Below, one piece after another: positions 45,376 to 55,255 of a stretch of 64,000 nucleotides of DNA (its first letter is position 1; each line of letters starts with the position of its first letter). Source of the stretch: an uncultured Psychrobacter sp. (GTDB taxonomy: Bacteria; Pseudomonadota; Gammaproteobacteria; Pseudomonadales; Moraxellaceae); contig NZ_CANMRN010000011.1 of assembly GCF_947500265.1 (NCBI RefSeq), forward strand, positions 1 to 64,000. Direction: 5' to 3'. Below the pieces are notes generated by a model. The model was not told the origin of the DNA and did no database searches. It saw only the letters and a program-made list of their open reading frames with translations. Position numbers and translations under genes: made by a program.

Positions 45376-46398
45376 TCAATCACAAGCAACGCCAGCGCCT
45401 TCCTTATCAATACACATTTTATTCCCATTCTTTAGGTTACCAATCCACGCCTTACCACCTGTAAATACAAAGGATGGTTTACCCTGATAGCTATCGTTAG
45501 CGTTCACACCATTATTAGCAAAGCGAAAAGGAATCACCAGCTCACCGCCTAAATTGACAAACCCCCACTCTTCACCGATACGCACGCCAGCATACTCCTC
45601 AGAGAACGGACGCACTTCGTCAAATGAGTACGTAATCATCGTGACATTATTGTCATCGACGAAACCCCATTTACCATCTTGCTGACGCGATTGAAGCGTC
45701 GTAAAACGCGCTGGTACAGACTGTGATGCCGCGCTAGGTTTTTCGTTAGAAGAAGTAGGTTTATTTACTGCCTGAGTGTCATTCTGGGCATTTGGATCAT
45801 TCGCTGCATTACCGTTTTTATCCACCCAACTGGTTGCACGGCCTTTGCGTACACGCGCCACTCCATTACGATAATTATCGATATCATCAATCGCTGCAGA
45901 AAACGAGATAACGGTATTATTGGATGTATTAATCACACCATAGTTACCCTCTTTTTTTACCACGATACGCCCATCCGATACAGGACGCGCCCAACCTTGA
46001 CTCTCTGTCAATATATCGTACATAGCAGGCACGACTTCGCGGCCCTGCATATTAAGATAACCAACGCGACTGTTGCGCAGTACAGGCAACAGACCGCCTG
46101 ACAGTTTATCGGCATCGACTTTTTGATAACGTGATAAATCAACGACTCGTTTGCCTTTTTTATCAATTAAAGCCACTGGCGCACCAAAGTCTTTGATCGC
46201 CAAAAAGTAACTACTACTAGCCGTGCAGGAGACGTTTTTATAATAACTTTTTGGGATTTTACAACTGGCGGCATGTGCGCTAGGCATCAAAAACAATGCG
46301 CTAGATAGCATTGTCACGACGACACCGTATTGCGATATTTTTGGTAGCGAGCCAGACAATGTATGTGGCTGTTTTTTTGATAGCAATCGTTGAAGCAT
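45376..46398 (-). CDS. Secreted WG-repeat protein
   Basis: Protein of about 340 residues (from the ATG at 46398) with a signal peptide whose core ends MPSAHAASC. The mature part carries several WG/KWG-type repeats: GNYGVINTSNNTVI, GKWGFVDDNNVTMI and EEWGFVNLGGELVIPFRF, each about 40 residues. A Ser/Asn/Gln-rich linker splits them at ~195-230. Paired cysteines occur near the N- and C-termini. The function of WG-repeat proteins is generally unknown; a periplasmic or surface binding role is likely. A frame from 46458 adds an unlikely 20-residue leader. Confidence 0.82.
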   Translation of the reverse strand: MLQRLLSKKQPHTLSGSLPKISQYGVVVTMLSSALFLMPSAHAASCKIPKSYYKNVSCTASSSYFLAIKDFGAPVALIDKKGKRVVDLSRYQKVDADKLSGGLLPVLRNSRVGYLNMQGREVVPAMYDILTESQGWARPVSDGRIVVKKEGNYGVINTSNNTVISFSAAIDDIDNYRNGVARVRKGRATSWVDKNGNAANDPNAQNDTQAVNKPTSSNEKPSAASQSVPARFTTLQSRQQDGKWGFVDDNNVTMITYSFDEVRPFSEEYAGVRIGEEWGFVNLGGELVIPFRFANNGVNANDSYQGKPSFVFTGGKAWIGNLKNGNKMCIDKEGAGVACD

Positions 46399-46879
46399 AA
46401 ATAAACCTAGACAAATAATATAGATTGTTTTGTATAAAAAATCAGACGTTAAGTACATTATATCGTCAATCTACTATACATGTGTTGCAGCGTTAATGTC
46501 GCTTAAAGTGCTACACACATATCCTCTGTGTAGAAATATCACTTGTATACATTATGCTCTTTCCTACTCCTACGAATCGTCGCCCTGATACAAATATTTT
46601 GATATAAGTACTATTACCCAACTGTCATAAGTCTATTTCTAAAAACGCAGCCATATCAAATACTTTGGTTATTTATTTGCGTCTGACATACTCAGAAATT
46701 TTCCGAACAGCGAGAATATCTGTATTCAGCATAATAAATTATGGTTTTGCCATTTCATTTTGTACTTAAAACCACGACAATATGGCTTTGTGTCAACATA
46801 AGTTCTGACATGATGCAATGATAATAAGAGTGCTGTTATTCAAAATGCTGTTATTCAAATACTGTTATAAGGATAAATT
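46399..46879. other. Divergent intergenic region, WG protein / EamA transporter
   Basis: About 480 bp, AT-rich, with promoters expected in both directions. It ends with the 15-bp tandem repeat listed separately. No open frame or RNA was recognised. Confidence 0.45.
46831..46870 (+). repeat. 15-bp tandem repeat before the EamA gene
   Basis: TGCTGTTATTCAAAA and TGCTGTTATTCAAAT are followed by a partial unit ACTGTTATAA, which merges with the AAGGAT ribosome site. Copy-number change here would alter the spacing of upstream elements from the gene start. Confidence 0.7.
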
Positions 46880-47812
46880 ATGGCTATTGCTTCAACGCGA
46901 TCTGCACCTATTGGCTTAGTCATTGGTTGTATCATTTTTGGATTGGGCAGCTTAATTGTCGCTCACGTCGATATTGGTGGCTGGGCCATGTCGTTTTGGC
47001 GATTGGCTGTTTCTGGTATTGTATTTGCGGTATTGGCTAAGATAATGGGCCAACGTATGCCCAAATCAAGACGCGCCATTTTTTATGCGCTACTATCAGG
47101 GGCGTTTTTAGGATTAGATTTGGCGCTGTGGCATGAGAGTATTTATGCGGTTGGGCCTGGTATTTCGACGCTGCTTAATAGTCTGCAAATATTTTTCTTG
47201 GCCGCGATTGGGTTTATGTATTTCAATGAGCGTCAGTCTATCGTGCAGCTTATTAGTTTGTTTTTGGCAATGCTGGGCGTGGCGATGATAGGTAGCCCTG
47301 AATTCGCACATAACACTGCTGCGACTTGGGGCTTTGTTACTGGTATTGTGTCAGGTGCCATGCTAGCTGCATCAATGACCTTTATCCGCAAAACGCATGA
47401 CATTGAACCGACACCTATATTTATGCTAATGCAGCTGATCAGTATCGGCGGCGTCTTAGCCATGATTATACCGATGTTTGTATTTGACACAGGTAATATC
47501 CTACCCAATACATGGTCTGAGATTGGCTGGGTGCTTATCTATGGTACGGTGATGCAGTGCTTGGCATGGGGATTGATTGCCTACTCTATCCCTAAGCTAT
47601 CTCTGGCACTGACTGGACTGCTATTGTTGACTGAGCCTATTGCAGCCCTTGTCATTGACTATAGCTGGCTGGACAAGCCGATTAACACTTTACAGTGGAG
47701 TGGCGCATTACTAACGATGTTTGCTATTTACTTAGGCTCATTGAAGCCAAAGCCACGCGCCCTTCGCCGCTATCGTTTTTTTTCAAGATTTTATAAGCGA
47801 AATTATAAGTAA
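46880..47812 (+). CDS. EamA-family (DMT) transporter
   Basis: Inner-membrane protein of 310 residues with about ten hydrophobic segments in two EamA repeats. LGLDLALWHESIYAVGPGISTLLNSLQIFFLAAIGF is the typical end of the first repeat, and LSLALTGLLLLTEPIAALVIDY that of the second. It ends in a basic tail. It differs from the RarD-type transporter at 34758. The substrate is unknown; amino acid or metabolite export is common in the family. Confidence 0.86.
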   Translation: MAIASTRSAPIGLVIGCIIFGLGSLIVAHVDIGGWAMSFWRLAVSGIVFAVLAKIMGQRMPKSRRAIFYALLSGAFLGLDLALWHESIYAVGPGISTLLNSLQIFFLAAIGFMYFNERQSIVQLISLFLAMLGVAMIGSPEFAHNTAATWGFVTGIVSGAMLAASMTFIRKTHDIEPTPIFMLMQLISIGGVLAMIIPMFVFDTGNILPNTWSEIGWVLIYGTVMQCLAWGLIAYSIPKLSLALTGLLLLTEPIAALVIDYSWLDKPINTLQWSGALLTMFAIYLGSLKPKPRALRRYRFFSRFYKRNYK

Positions 47813-47852
47813 TATTGATTTTTTTCAAGACTGTTGTTCAACACTGCCATAA

Positions 47853-47890
47853 AAAAAGCGCCCATGCTATCGATAGCATGGGCGCTTTTT
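47853..47890. terminator. Bidirectional terminator, EamA / uraA-like
   Basis: A 38-bp perfect palindrome centred on ATCGAT, with AAAAAGCGCCC at one end and GGGCGCTTTTT at the other, between two convergent genes. Confidence 0.93.
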
Positions 47891-47956
47891 ATTAGATGAG
47901 ATATGCTTTGACCATATTTATTTGATAGGCGCAAACTTCACTCTCATCAGTATTAC

Positions 47957-49381
47957 TTATTTCGCTTCAGAACTTTGGTTAAACAAAGCATTTAACACGA
48001 TAGCGGCTAAAGTAGCAGTACCGATACCGCCTAAATCAAAGCCACCTAAGTGCAAGCTAAAGTTACCAGTACCCATAATGACCGTCACTGCCGCGATGAT
48101 TAGGTTGCTGTTTTTACTAAAATCAATATGGCTATCGATCCAGATTTTTATCCCAGCAACAGTAATAAGACCAAAGACAACAATAGAAGCACCGCCCAAT
48201 AGAGCCGCCGGTATAGTCTGAATAATCGCACCAAACTTTGGTGACAGTCCCAATATGATAGCAACCAATCCTGCTACGACAAATATCGTCGTACTATACA
48301 CTTTGGTAACCGCCATGACACCGATGTTTTCAGCATAAGTGGTGACACCTGTACCGCCAAACCCTGCTGAAAAAGTCGTGGCTAAACCGTCCGCCAAAAA
48401 TGCTCGGCCCATATAAGGGGTCACACGAGCCTTGGTCATGCCCTCTACTGCCTTAAAATGTCCTAGGTTTTCAGCCACCAAAATAAAAGCCACAGGTGCA
48501 ATTAGGATAATAGCGCTCATCTCAAAGCGCGGCGTATGAATGCTTGGTAGTCCAAACCATGAAGCAGCAGCTACTGTACTAAAATCAATCGCAGTACCAA
48601 ATCCTAAAATATTGGTCATGACAAAATAAGCAACGTACGACAGTACCAGACCGACGAGTAGCAATAGACGACGCAACATACCGCGAGTAAATACTGCAAC
48701 ACCACTAATGAGCAGTACGGTCAAGGTAGCCATCCAAGCATCAAACTGATTGGCAGACACGCCTTGAATGGTCACTGGCGCCAAGTTAAGACCGATAATC
48801 ATGACAATCGCACCCGTCACGATAGGTGGCATCAAACGCTCAATCCAACCTGTACCCGTCTTCATCACTAGCAGACCAATCAATGCATAAATGATACCGC
48901 AGGCCATAATACCGCCTAGCGCAACATTTAGATTGTCATTGAACCCTGCGCCTGCATAAGCGGTCACCGCGATGACTGGACCAATAAAAGCAAAGCTTGA
49001 TCCCAAGTAGCTCGGCATGCGCCCACCAGTAATCATAAAGAACATTACCGTACAGATACCGGACATCAAGATAGCTAAGTTAGGATCAAACCCCATCAAT
49101 AAAGGCGCAAGCACGGTTGCACCAAACATCGCAAAGGTATGCTGTATACCGAGCAATACGCTTTTTGACGGAGGTAGATAATCGTTGATACCGACTGGAT
49201 CACGATCCAAGTCGCCCTTATAAGGACGCCATGTCGGAAACCAACGGCCATTTTCAAAATCTGGATTGTGCGGATAATTGATAGCGGCTGAATCAATGCC
49301 TGCAGACTCCAAGGCATTTTGAGTCGATAGATCTTGAGCGCTATTGTCTGACGCTGATGAAGGGTCTTTTTGAGATGGCAT
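47957..49381 (-). CDS. uraA: Uracil/xanthine permease (NCS2 family)
   Basis: Protein of 474 residues with about 14 membrane segments; a proton-coupled nucleobase importer. GGRMPSYLGSSFAFIGPVIA and FAGFGGTGVTTYAENIGVMAVTKVYS (in pieces) are NCS2 signatures, the latter containing the substrate-binding Glu. A ~70-residue polar N-terminal extension precedes the first segment. Uracil specificity is the family default here; xanthine transport is possible. Confidence 0.9.
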   Translation of the reverse strand: MPSQKDPSSASDNSAQDLSTQNALESAGIDSAAINYPHNPDFENGRWFPTWRPYKGDLDRDPVGINDYLPPSKSVLLGIQHTFAMFGATVLAPLLMGFDPNLAILMSGICTVMFFMITGGRMPSYLGSSFAFIGPVIAVTAYAGAGFNDNLNVALGGIMACGIIYALIGLLVMKTGTGWIERLMPPIVTGAIVMIIGLNLAPVTIQGVSANQFDAWMATLTVLLISGVAVFTRGMLRRLLLLVGLVLSYVAYFVMTNILGFGTAIDFSTVAAASWFGLPSIHTPRFEMSAIILIAPVAFILVAENLGHFKAVEGMTKARVTPYMGRAFLADGLATTFSAGFGGTGVTTYAENIGVMAVTKVYSTTIFVVAGLVAIILGLSPKFGAIIQTIPAALLGGASIVVFGLITVAGIKIWIDSHIDFSKNSNLIIAAVTVIMGTGNFSLHLGGFDLGGIGTATLAAIVLNALFNQSSEAK

Positions 49382-49903
49382 GCGCGCTTGTCCTATGTGA
49401 GCTAAGCTAAAGTAATAGGCTAGAATAACTGATAAAATAAGAATATTAATAAATGGACATATTTCTAAGGGCTTATATAAATAGCAGAACGTTAAGTCTT
49501 TCTATCTAGAATATGTCATCCCAATTCATTCATTTATGTTGTAATATGACAAACCAAAAGTATTATTTGGTATGATAGCCATATCTTACTAAATGTATTG
49601 ATACGGATGTGTCTGACTGAAAAATTTAGTCTTTTTTAATCCGTCTTATTTTATGATGATAACCAACTTACAGGATGTTACATAGTTGTTGACTGCGAGC
49701 ATGATAACGGAGTTTCAAAATAAATAAAAGTTATTATTCAACTGCCCTCAGTGCTCATTTACCTTATAACCTTCATAAATAGTGTCTCGCGCCCACCTAT
49801 CAATGGTGACTAGGAGCGATGGCTGTCTATTATATTTTTCATAAAAGCGCCCAATGCCATAGATAAAATAGGCTAAAGCGCTTAAAATTTTTGGTGACTT
49901 ATT
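49382..49903. other. Divergent intergenic region, uraA-like / sdaA
   Basis: A 522-bp AT-rich stretch. A nested hairpin is visible near 49604-49645: outer ACGGAT/ATCCGT and inner GACT/AGTC, with six T residues inside the right arm. An ACCAAA/TTTGGT repeat sits near 49553-49570. No known riboswitch was recognised. Confidence 0.45.
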
Positions 49904-51337
49904 ATGATCAGTGTTTTTGATTTATTTAAAATCGGCATCGGCCCATCCAGTTCGCATACAGTCGGACCGATGGTCGCTGCAAACTTATTTTTGACCTCGC
50001 TAACTGAGCAGATGGAACTGACTGCAATTAAGACCATTGAGATTGAACTGTATGGCTCTTTGGCGGCGACCGGAAAAGGCCATGCAACAGATACCGCTAT
50101 CTTGTTAGGACTGCTTGGACATACGCCTAGCACGATAGACACACGCATGACCAGTAGCTACCTATCTCCTATTTTCTCTGACAAGATTCTCAATGTATCA
50201 GGCACGCATACGATTGCTTTTGATACAGAGCAAGACATCTACTGGTATGACGATACTGTGCTACCTTATCACCCTAATGCATTGACGCTACGCGCTATCT
50301 CAACTGAAGGCGTTCGCTGTCAGCAGACGTACTATTCAGTCGGTGGCGGTTTTGTCATCAATGAAGAAAATGCAACTAACCCAGACGAAGATCATGCCAG
50401 CCCGACCATCGATAGAGTTCCCTACCCGTTCAATAACGCAGCAGAGCTACTAGAGCAATGTCGTGAGCATGACTTGAGCATCAGCGAATTGGTACTAGCA
50501 AACGAATGTCACTTCCATGCCAAAGAAGAAGTATTTGCTTATCTAGATAGCATTTGGGAAGTCATGCAAGACTGCGTCAAACAAGGCTGTGAAAATGGCG
50601 GTATCTTGCCGGGCGGATTAGATGTAAAGCGCCGTGCCCAAGATTTGCATACGCAGCTGTGCGCTGAAAAAGACCAACCTATCACCAAAACTGATAAGTT
50701 AGCCGCTATGGACTGGGTCGATTTGTACGCGCTCGCCGTCAATGAAGAAAACGCCAATGGCGGCAAAGTAGTCACTGCTCCAACCAATGGCGCAGCAGGT
50801 ATCATTCCTGCCGTACTGCATTATTATCGTGACTTTTTGCCCAACTACAGCCAAGATGGGGTTCGTAAGTTTTTGCTAAATGCTACTGCTATCGGTAGCC
50901 TTATCAAGCAAAATGCCTCAATCTCTGGTGCTGAAGTCGGTTGCCAAGGTGAGGTTGGTTCTGCATGTGCAATGGCAGGCTCTGCACTGGCAGAAATCAT
51001 GAATGGCACGCCAGCCAAATGCCTAAATGCAGCAGAGATTGGTATTGAACACAATCTAGGCCTTACCTGTGATCCTATTGGCGGACTGGTACAAGTGCCT
51101 TGTATCGAGCGTAATGCGATGGGTGCAGTCAAGGCAATCAATGCAGCACGTCTAGCCTGTAGAGGTAATGGTCAACACTTCGTATCTTTAGATAAAGCGA
51201 TAGAGACGATGAAGCAAACAGGTGCCGATATGTCTGATAAATATAAAGAAACAGCACGAGGCGGCCTGGCAGTTTATGCTGATAATAGAATCCCTACAGC
51301 AACGCGCGGCGTTAGTGTCAATTACAGTCAATGCTAA
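49904..51337 (+). CDS. sdaA: L-serine ammonia-lyase
   Basis: Single-chain iron-sulfur L-serine deaminase of 477 residues giving pyruvate and ammonia. The N-terminal beta domain opens with FDLFKIGIGPSSSHTVGPM. The catalytic alpha domain has APTNGAAGIIPAVLHYY and the cluster cysteines in GLTCDPIGGLVQVPCIERN and ARLACRGNG. All family landmarks are present, at E. coli SdaA length plus ~23 residues. Confidence 0.96.
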   Translation: MISVFDLFKIGIGPSSSHTVGPMVAANLFLTSLTEQMELTAIKTIEIELYGSLAATGKGHATDTAILLGLLGHTPSTIDTRMTSSYLSPIFSDKILNVSGTHTIAFDTEQDIYWYDDTVLPYHPNALTLRAISTEGVRCQQTYYSVGGGFVINEENATNPDEDHASPTIDRVPYPFNNAAELLEQCREHDLSISELVLANECHFHAKEEVFAYLDSIWEVMQDCVKQGCENGGILPGGLDVKRRAQDLHTQLCAEKDQPITKTDKLAAMDWVDLYALAVNEENANGGKVVTAPTNGAAGIIPAVLHYYRDFLPNYSQDGVRKFLLNATAIGSLIKQNASISGAEVGCQGEVGSACAMAGSALAEIMNGTPAKCLNAAEIGIEHNLGLTCDPIGGLVQVPCIERNAMGAVKAINAARLACRGNGQHFVSLDKAIETMKQTGADMSDKYKETARGGLAVYADNRIPTATRGVSVNYSQC

Positions 51338-51379
51338 TCTGAATTCTCAAAAACTAATTTACTTATAATAGAAACAACA

Positions 51380-51411
51380 AAAAGGCCTCTAACGAATTAG
51401 AGGCCTCTTTG
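51380..51411 (+). terminator. Terminator after sdaA
   Basis: A 9-bp stem GGCCTCTAA with its complement, a CGAA tetraloop and flanking A/T residues, between convergent sdaA and the lipoprotein gene. Confidence 0.85.
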
Positions 51412-51464
51412 TCAGGTATAACTGCTTTTATAACTGCTTTATCATTTATATATTACTACTAATA

Positions 51465-51863
51465 TTATTCAGCAGTTTTTGATACCACTTCGTTTAGAAT
51501 CCAAACTGGCTGCACTACGTTTGAGCCTTCTGCTGTTACTGCTTCTTGACGTACATCTAGGACATAACGATAGTTCGGCTCATAAGTAAAGCCTTGAATA
51601 TTACCGTTTAGCGTAGTGTAGTTTTTCTGATAGGTCTGACGATACTGCAAGCACTGTGATTCAACCATGCTGCCATCAGTAGCAGTCAAGTCACACACTG
51701 CTTTACGCGGTGCAATTTCCACTTCAAAACTCGGGATATTTACTACTTTTACATTCATAGGTTGTCCTTCAACAACCATCGTGCGCTCATCATCCATACT
51801 CATCGTAGAGCAACCAGAAAGGGCAAAAGTCGTCATTAATGCTGCAAGTGCTAATTTCTTCAT
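51465..51863 (-). CDS. DUF4377-like lipoprotein
   Basis: Protein of 132 residues. The lipoprotein signal ends TTFALSGCSTM (lipobox LSG-C). The mature domain resembles DUF4377: a cysteine pair (VCDLT and SQCLQYRQ), then LNGNIQGFTYEPNYRYVLDV, the GFxYxxxYxYxLxV block. Function unknown; related domains occur in small envelope lipoproteins and META-containing proteins. Confidence 0.82.
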   Translation of the reverse strand: MKKLALAALMTTFALSGCSTMSMDDERTMVVEGQPMNVKVVNIPSFEVEIAPRKAVCDLTATDGSMVESQCLQYRQTYQKNYTTLNGNIQGFTYEPNYRYVLDVRQEAVTAEGSNVVQPVWILNEVVSKTAE

Positions 51864-52232
51864 TATTCAATCCTCAGATAATTGTTATTGATTCTTTATT
51901 GATAGCTTAGTTACTGACTTATTTATTGAGTTAGCTAATAATTCATTGTACTCATTGTTACTTAGATAAACTTATTATTTTGAACACCTTATCTTGCTTT
52001 GCTACAAGCTAACAAGGTCATTTGCTTCTTACTGGAACCAGTATAGGTCGCTAGTCGTCTTACCCTCTATGACTGCTTTGTAAAGTAACGTCAGCTTTTG
52101 CAACTGATGTTAATGAAGCGTATTGAATAGCGGAGTTATTTGCTACTGAGCAGAAGTTTGACATTAAAAAGCCAGAACAATATATGTTCTGGCTCTTATA
52201 TAACTATGCAAATTCTGTTTTGTTTAAAATGA
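51864..52232. other. Intergenic stretch, argJ 3' end to lipoprotein promoter
   Basis: A 369-bp stretch. It holds the argJ terminator near its right end and, on the left, the probable lipoprotein promoter. AAAATT/TTTATT repeats make it AT-rich. No open frame was recognised. Confidence 0.45.
52166..52194 (-). terminator. Terminator after argJ
   Basis: A 10-bp stem AGCCAGAACA with its complement and a 5-base loop, followed on the minus strand by TTTT, about 40 bp after the argJ stop. Confidence 0.85.
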
Positions 52233-53456
52233 CTAGCTACGATAATCAGCATTTATTTTGACATAATCGTATGATAAATCGCAGGTATATACGGTATCAC
52301 TAGCATCGCCACGTGCAAGGTCGATATGAATGGTAATCTCAGGTCGGCTCATGACTGTTTTGCCCGCCTCTTCTGTATAGTCAGGTGCAACACCGCCATT
52401 TTGGCAAATCATTACCTCGTCTAGATACACATCGACTTGCTCTGTGTCTAGGTCTTCGATACCAGCATAGCCCACTGCTGCTAATATGCGTCCCCAGTTA
52501 GCATCACTAGCAAAGAATGCCGTTTTTACTAAGGGTGAATGTGCGACTGCATAAGCCACATCGCAGCATTCTTGCGTGGTTTGACCGCCAGTCACTTTGA
52601 CCGTCATAAATTTAGTAGCGCCTTCTCCATCACGTACAATCAGTTGTGCCAGACGGACAAACACATCAGCCAATGCATCAAATACAGGTTGATAATGTGG
52701 ATGCTCTGGGCTATCAATCACCTCTGAGCTAGCAGCACCTGTTGCGATTAACACACAACAGTCATTGGTTGAGGTATCGCCATCGACAGTAATGCGGTTG
52801 AAAGACTGTTCATTGATAGCGCTTAGCATTTCTTGCAATACGTCAGCAGCGATATTAGCATCTGTCGCCACATAGCCTAGCATAGTTGCCATATTCGGGC
52901 GTATCATTCCTGAGCCTTTAGACATACCAGTAACATGATAGCTAGTACCTGCTACATCAATTTTTTGGCTGGCCAATTTAGGAATGGTATCTGTTGTGCG
53001 AATGCCATTAGCAGCGGCTAGCCAGCTATCAGACGCTAGGTTAGCCAATGCATTATCCAGACCTGCGATGACCGCATCACTATTTAGCGGCTCACCAATC
53101 ACGCCGGTAGAGAATGGCAATATCGTATTGGTATCTACACCGGCCTTTTCAGCCAACGCTGTACAGATATCAATAGCGCGGCGCTTGCCATCAGCGCCCG
53201 TACCTGCATTTGCGTTACCAGTATTAGTGACTAAATAGCGCGGACTAACCTTAGCAAAGTGCTCACGCAATACTCGCACTGGCGCTGCACAAAAGGTGTT
53301 TTTAGTGGTGACAACCGCAGTAGTAGCTTTGTCAGATATTTCGATAACTACTAGATCATCGCGGTCTTTATAACGAACGCCTGCCGCTGTGGCACTGAGC
53401 TTGATGCCGTCGATAGGATAGATAACGTCAGGTACTGATACATTTCCAACAGCCAT
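52233..53456 (-). CDS. argJ: Bifunctional ornithine acetyltransferase / N-acetylglutamate synthase
   Basis: Protein of 407 residues that recycles the acetyl group in arginine synthesis and can make N-acetylglutamate. It self-cleaves at the Ala-Thr in IRPNMATMLGYVATD, whose Thr becomes the nucleophile. KGSGMI and FNRITVDGDTSTNDCCVLIATG are also conserved. AAGGAT lies before the ATG at 53456; an upstream TTG frame (to 53477) is less likely. Confidence 0.95.
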   Translation of the reverse strand: MAVGNVSVPDVIYPIDGIKLSATAAGVRYKDRDDLVVIEISDKATTAVVTTKNTFCAAPVRVLREHFAKVSPRYLVTNTGNANAGTGADGKRRAIDICTALAEKAGVDTNTILPFSTGVIGEPLNSDAVIAGLDNALANLASDSWLAAANGIRTTDTIPKLASQKIDVAGTSYHVTGMSKGSGMIRPNMATMLGYVATDANIAADVLQEMLSAINEQSFNRITVDGDTSTNDCCVLIATGAASSEVIDSPEHPHYQPVFDALADVFVRLAQLIVRDGEGATKFMTVKVTGGQTTQECCDVAYAVAHSPLVKTAFFASDANWGRILAAVGYAGIEDLDTEQVDVYLDEVMICQNGGVAPDYTEEAGKTVMSRPEITIHIDLARGDASDTVYTCDLSYDYVKINADYRS

Positions 53457-53631
53457 AATAAAATCCTTATTCTTCAATTTTTATCGTTATTTACGGAATA
53501 CAAAGTGATAAATACTATAGTCAGTTCAAGACAGTTCAGATACAAGAAGAACTAGCTGTAGCACTACAACCAGCAGACTGAACAAGCTAATCATCGTATC
53601 TAATTGACATGAGATTGACTATATATAAGTA

Positions 53632-54456
53632 TTACTGTTTCTTTAGGTCAAATGCTGACCAAATCGGTGCATGGTCAGAGGGTTTTTCCATAGCACGTAG
53701 CTCATAACTAATACCAGCATCGATACATTTATCGATTAAGTCTGAGGTACATAGGATATGATCAATACGTAACCCGCGCTTAGGTTCATCATTGAAGCCG
53801 CGACTGCGATAATCAAACCAGCTGTATAACTCAGTGCTCTCTGGATAATGCAGGCGGTAAGTATCTGTCAGCTCACGTGACATCAATGCTGAATACCATT
53901 CGCGCTCTTCTGGCAGAAATGAGGTTTTTCTGTTTTTCAACCAGCGTTTGGCATTAACTTCACCAATACCAATATCGATATCTTCTGGTGCGATATTCAT
54001 ATCACCCATGACGATAATCGAACGACCTTCTGCTTTTAGCGTATCAATATAAGCCATCAAATTGGCATAATAAGCGCGCTTCATTGGAAATTTGGTCGGG
54101 TGATCTTGGCTCTCTCCTTGCGGGAAGTAACCATTGAGCACATCCACTTCACGACCTTCAAACTCATAACGTGCATGGATAAAGCGCTTTTGGGCTTCTT
54201 CATCTTCGCCAGGGAAGCCTTTTTGTACAAACACAGGTGCAGCTTTGGATAATAGTGCAACGCCGTAATGCCCTTTTTGTCCAAAATACTCGACGTGGTA
54301 GCCTAGGCTTTCGATATCGCTAAGCGGAAATTGATCATCATGAACCTTGGTTTCTTGTAGGCCCATGACATCAGGATCGATTACCTCGCGCACCGCCTCG
54401 AGCTGATGCTGACGTGCACGGATACCATTGATGTTAAAACTGACAAAACGGGTCAT
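53632..54456 (-). CDS. xthA: Exodeoxyribonuclease III
   Basis: AP endonuclease/3'-exonuclease of 274 residues in base excision repair. Landmarks are NINGIRARQ, the metal ligand Glu in [20 protein letters not shown], and the C-terminal [10 protein letters not shown] catalytic Asp-His. Length and motifs match XthA. It is divergent from the thioesterase gene. Confidence 0.95.
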   Translation of the reverse strand: MTRFVSFNINGIRARQHQLEAVREVIDPDVMGLQETKVHDDQFPLSDIESLGYHVEYFGQKGHYGVALLSKAAPVFVQKGFPGEDEEAQKRFIHARYEFEGREVDVLNGYFPQGESQDHPTKFPMKRAYYANLMAYIDTLKAEGRSIIVMGDMNIAPEDIDIGIGEVNAKRWLKNRKTSFLPEEREWYSALMSRELTDTYRLHYPESTELYSWFDYRSRGFNDEPKRGLRIDHILCTSDLIDKCIDAGISYELRAMEKPSDHAPIWSAFDLKKQ

Positions 54457-54661
54457 AAACTGTCCTATACTGATTGGTTAGAATATAGCGCTCTATAAAT
54501 AGGTGAAATATAAACGACTATGATAACAAATGTAAGCGTTTCTAGCGGTTGCATGGCCTGATATCTTGAGCTAGAGTAACTCTATTATAAGCACTATCTA
54601 TTATTGGTCTATCTGAAACACTTTTATTCAACAATACTTATTAAAAATATCGAGCATCACT

Positions 54662-55249
54662 ATGACAACAATTAAGCGAAAAAATACGACATCAGCCATG
54701 AATAATGACACCAAACCATTATTTGCTAAAGATTATAACGTCTATATTAACCATACTGATGCTGGCGGTATAGTCTATCACGCCAATCACTTGGTGTTTT
54801 TTGAAAACTGCCGACGCGACTGGTTTACTGAGCTAGGCTTAAATGGCTATTTTTTGCAGACTGACAGTGGTGAAGTACAGCATTTTGTCGTGAGTCAGGC
54901 GGACTTGCAATACAAAAGAGCCATTCTATTAGATGAGGTAATTAGCGTACGTATCGATAAAGTGGAGCTAAAACCTGCCAGCATCATATTTTACCAAAGC
55001 ATATACCGCAATCTACCAAATCATGGCACTACCGAAACAGATGATAGCCAGCTACTAAGCAGTACCAAAATCGTCATTGCCTGCGTACAAAACCTCGTCA
55101 AACCAGAGCCAATGAGTAATGACGAAATAGGCAGCGATAAACCAGATACTGCAGCGACAACTCCACCAATGCGTCCTATTCGTGTGCCAAAAAAACTGCG
55201 CGTTACGATCGAACAAGCTATCAACGAGCAAGTAAATGGTCAGCAGTAG
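54662..55249 (+). CDS. Acyl-CoA thioesterase, YbgC/4HBT-like
   Basis: Hot-dog-fold protein of 195 residues. The catalytic segment NHTDAGGIVYHANHLVFFE carries the conserved Asp of the YbgC/4-hydroxybenzoyl-CoA thioesterase branch. The C-terminal ~45 residues are polar and repetitive (Thr/Asp/Pro). In E. coli, YbgC is linked to the Tol-Pal system, but no tol genes are here. Its stop lies 6 bp before the ABC ATPase gene, so they are probably co-transcribed. Confidence 0.86.
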   Translation: MTTIKRKNTTSAMNNDTKPLFAKDYNVYINHTDAGGIVYHANHLVFFENCRRDWFTELGLNGYFLQTDSGEVQHFVVSQADLQYKRAILLDEVISVRIDKVELKPASIIFYQSIYRNLPNHGTTETDDSQLLSSTKIVIACVQNLVKPEPMSNDEIGSDKPDTAATTPPMRPIRVPKKLRVTIEQAINEQVNGQQ

Positions 55250-55255
55250 AACGCT

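Noticed and set aside
49382..49903. Glycine or serine riboswitch upstream of sdaA
   Set aside because: The nested hairpin does not show the conserved core of a glycine riboswitch, and no tandem aptamer was recognised.
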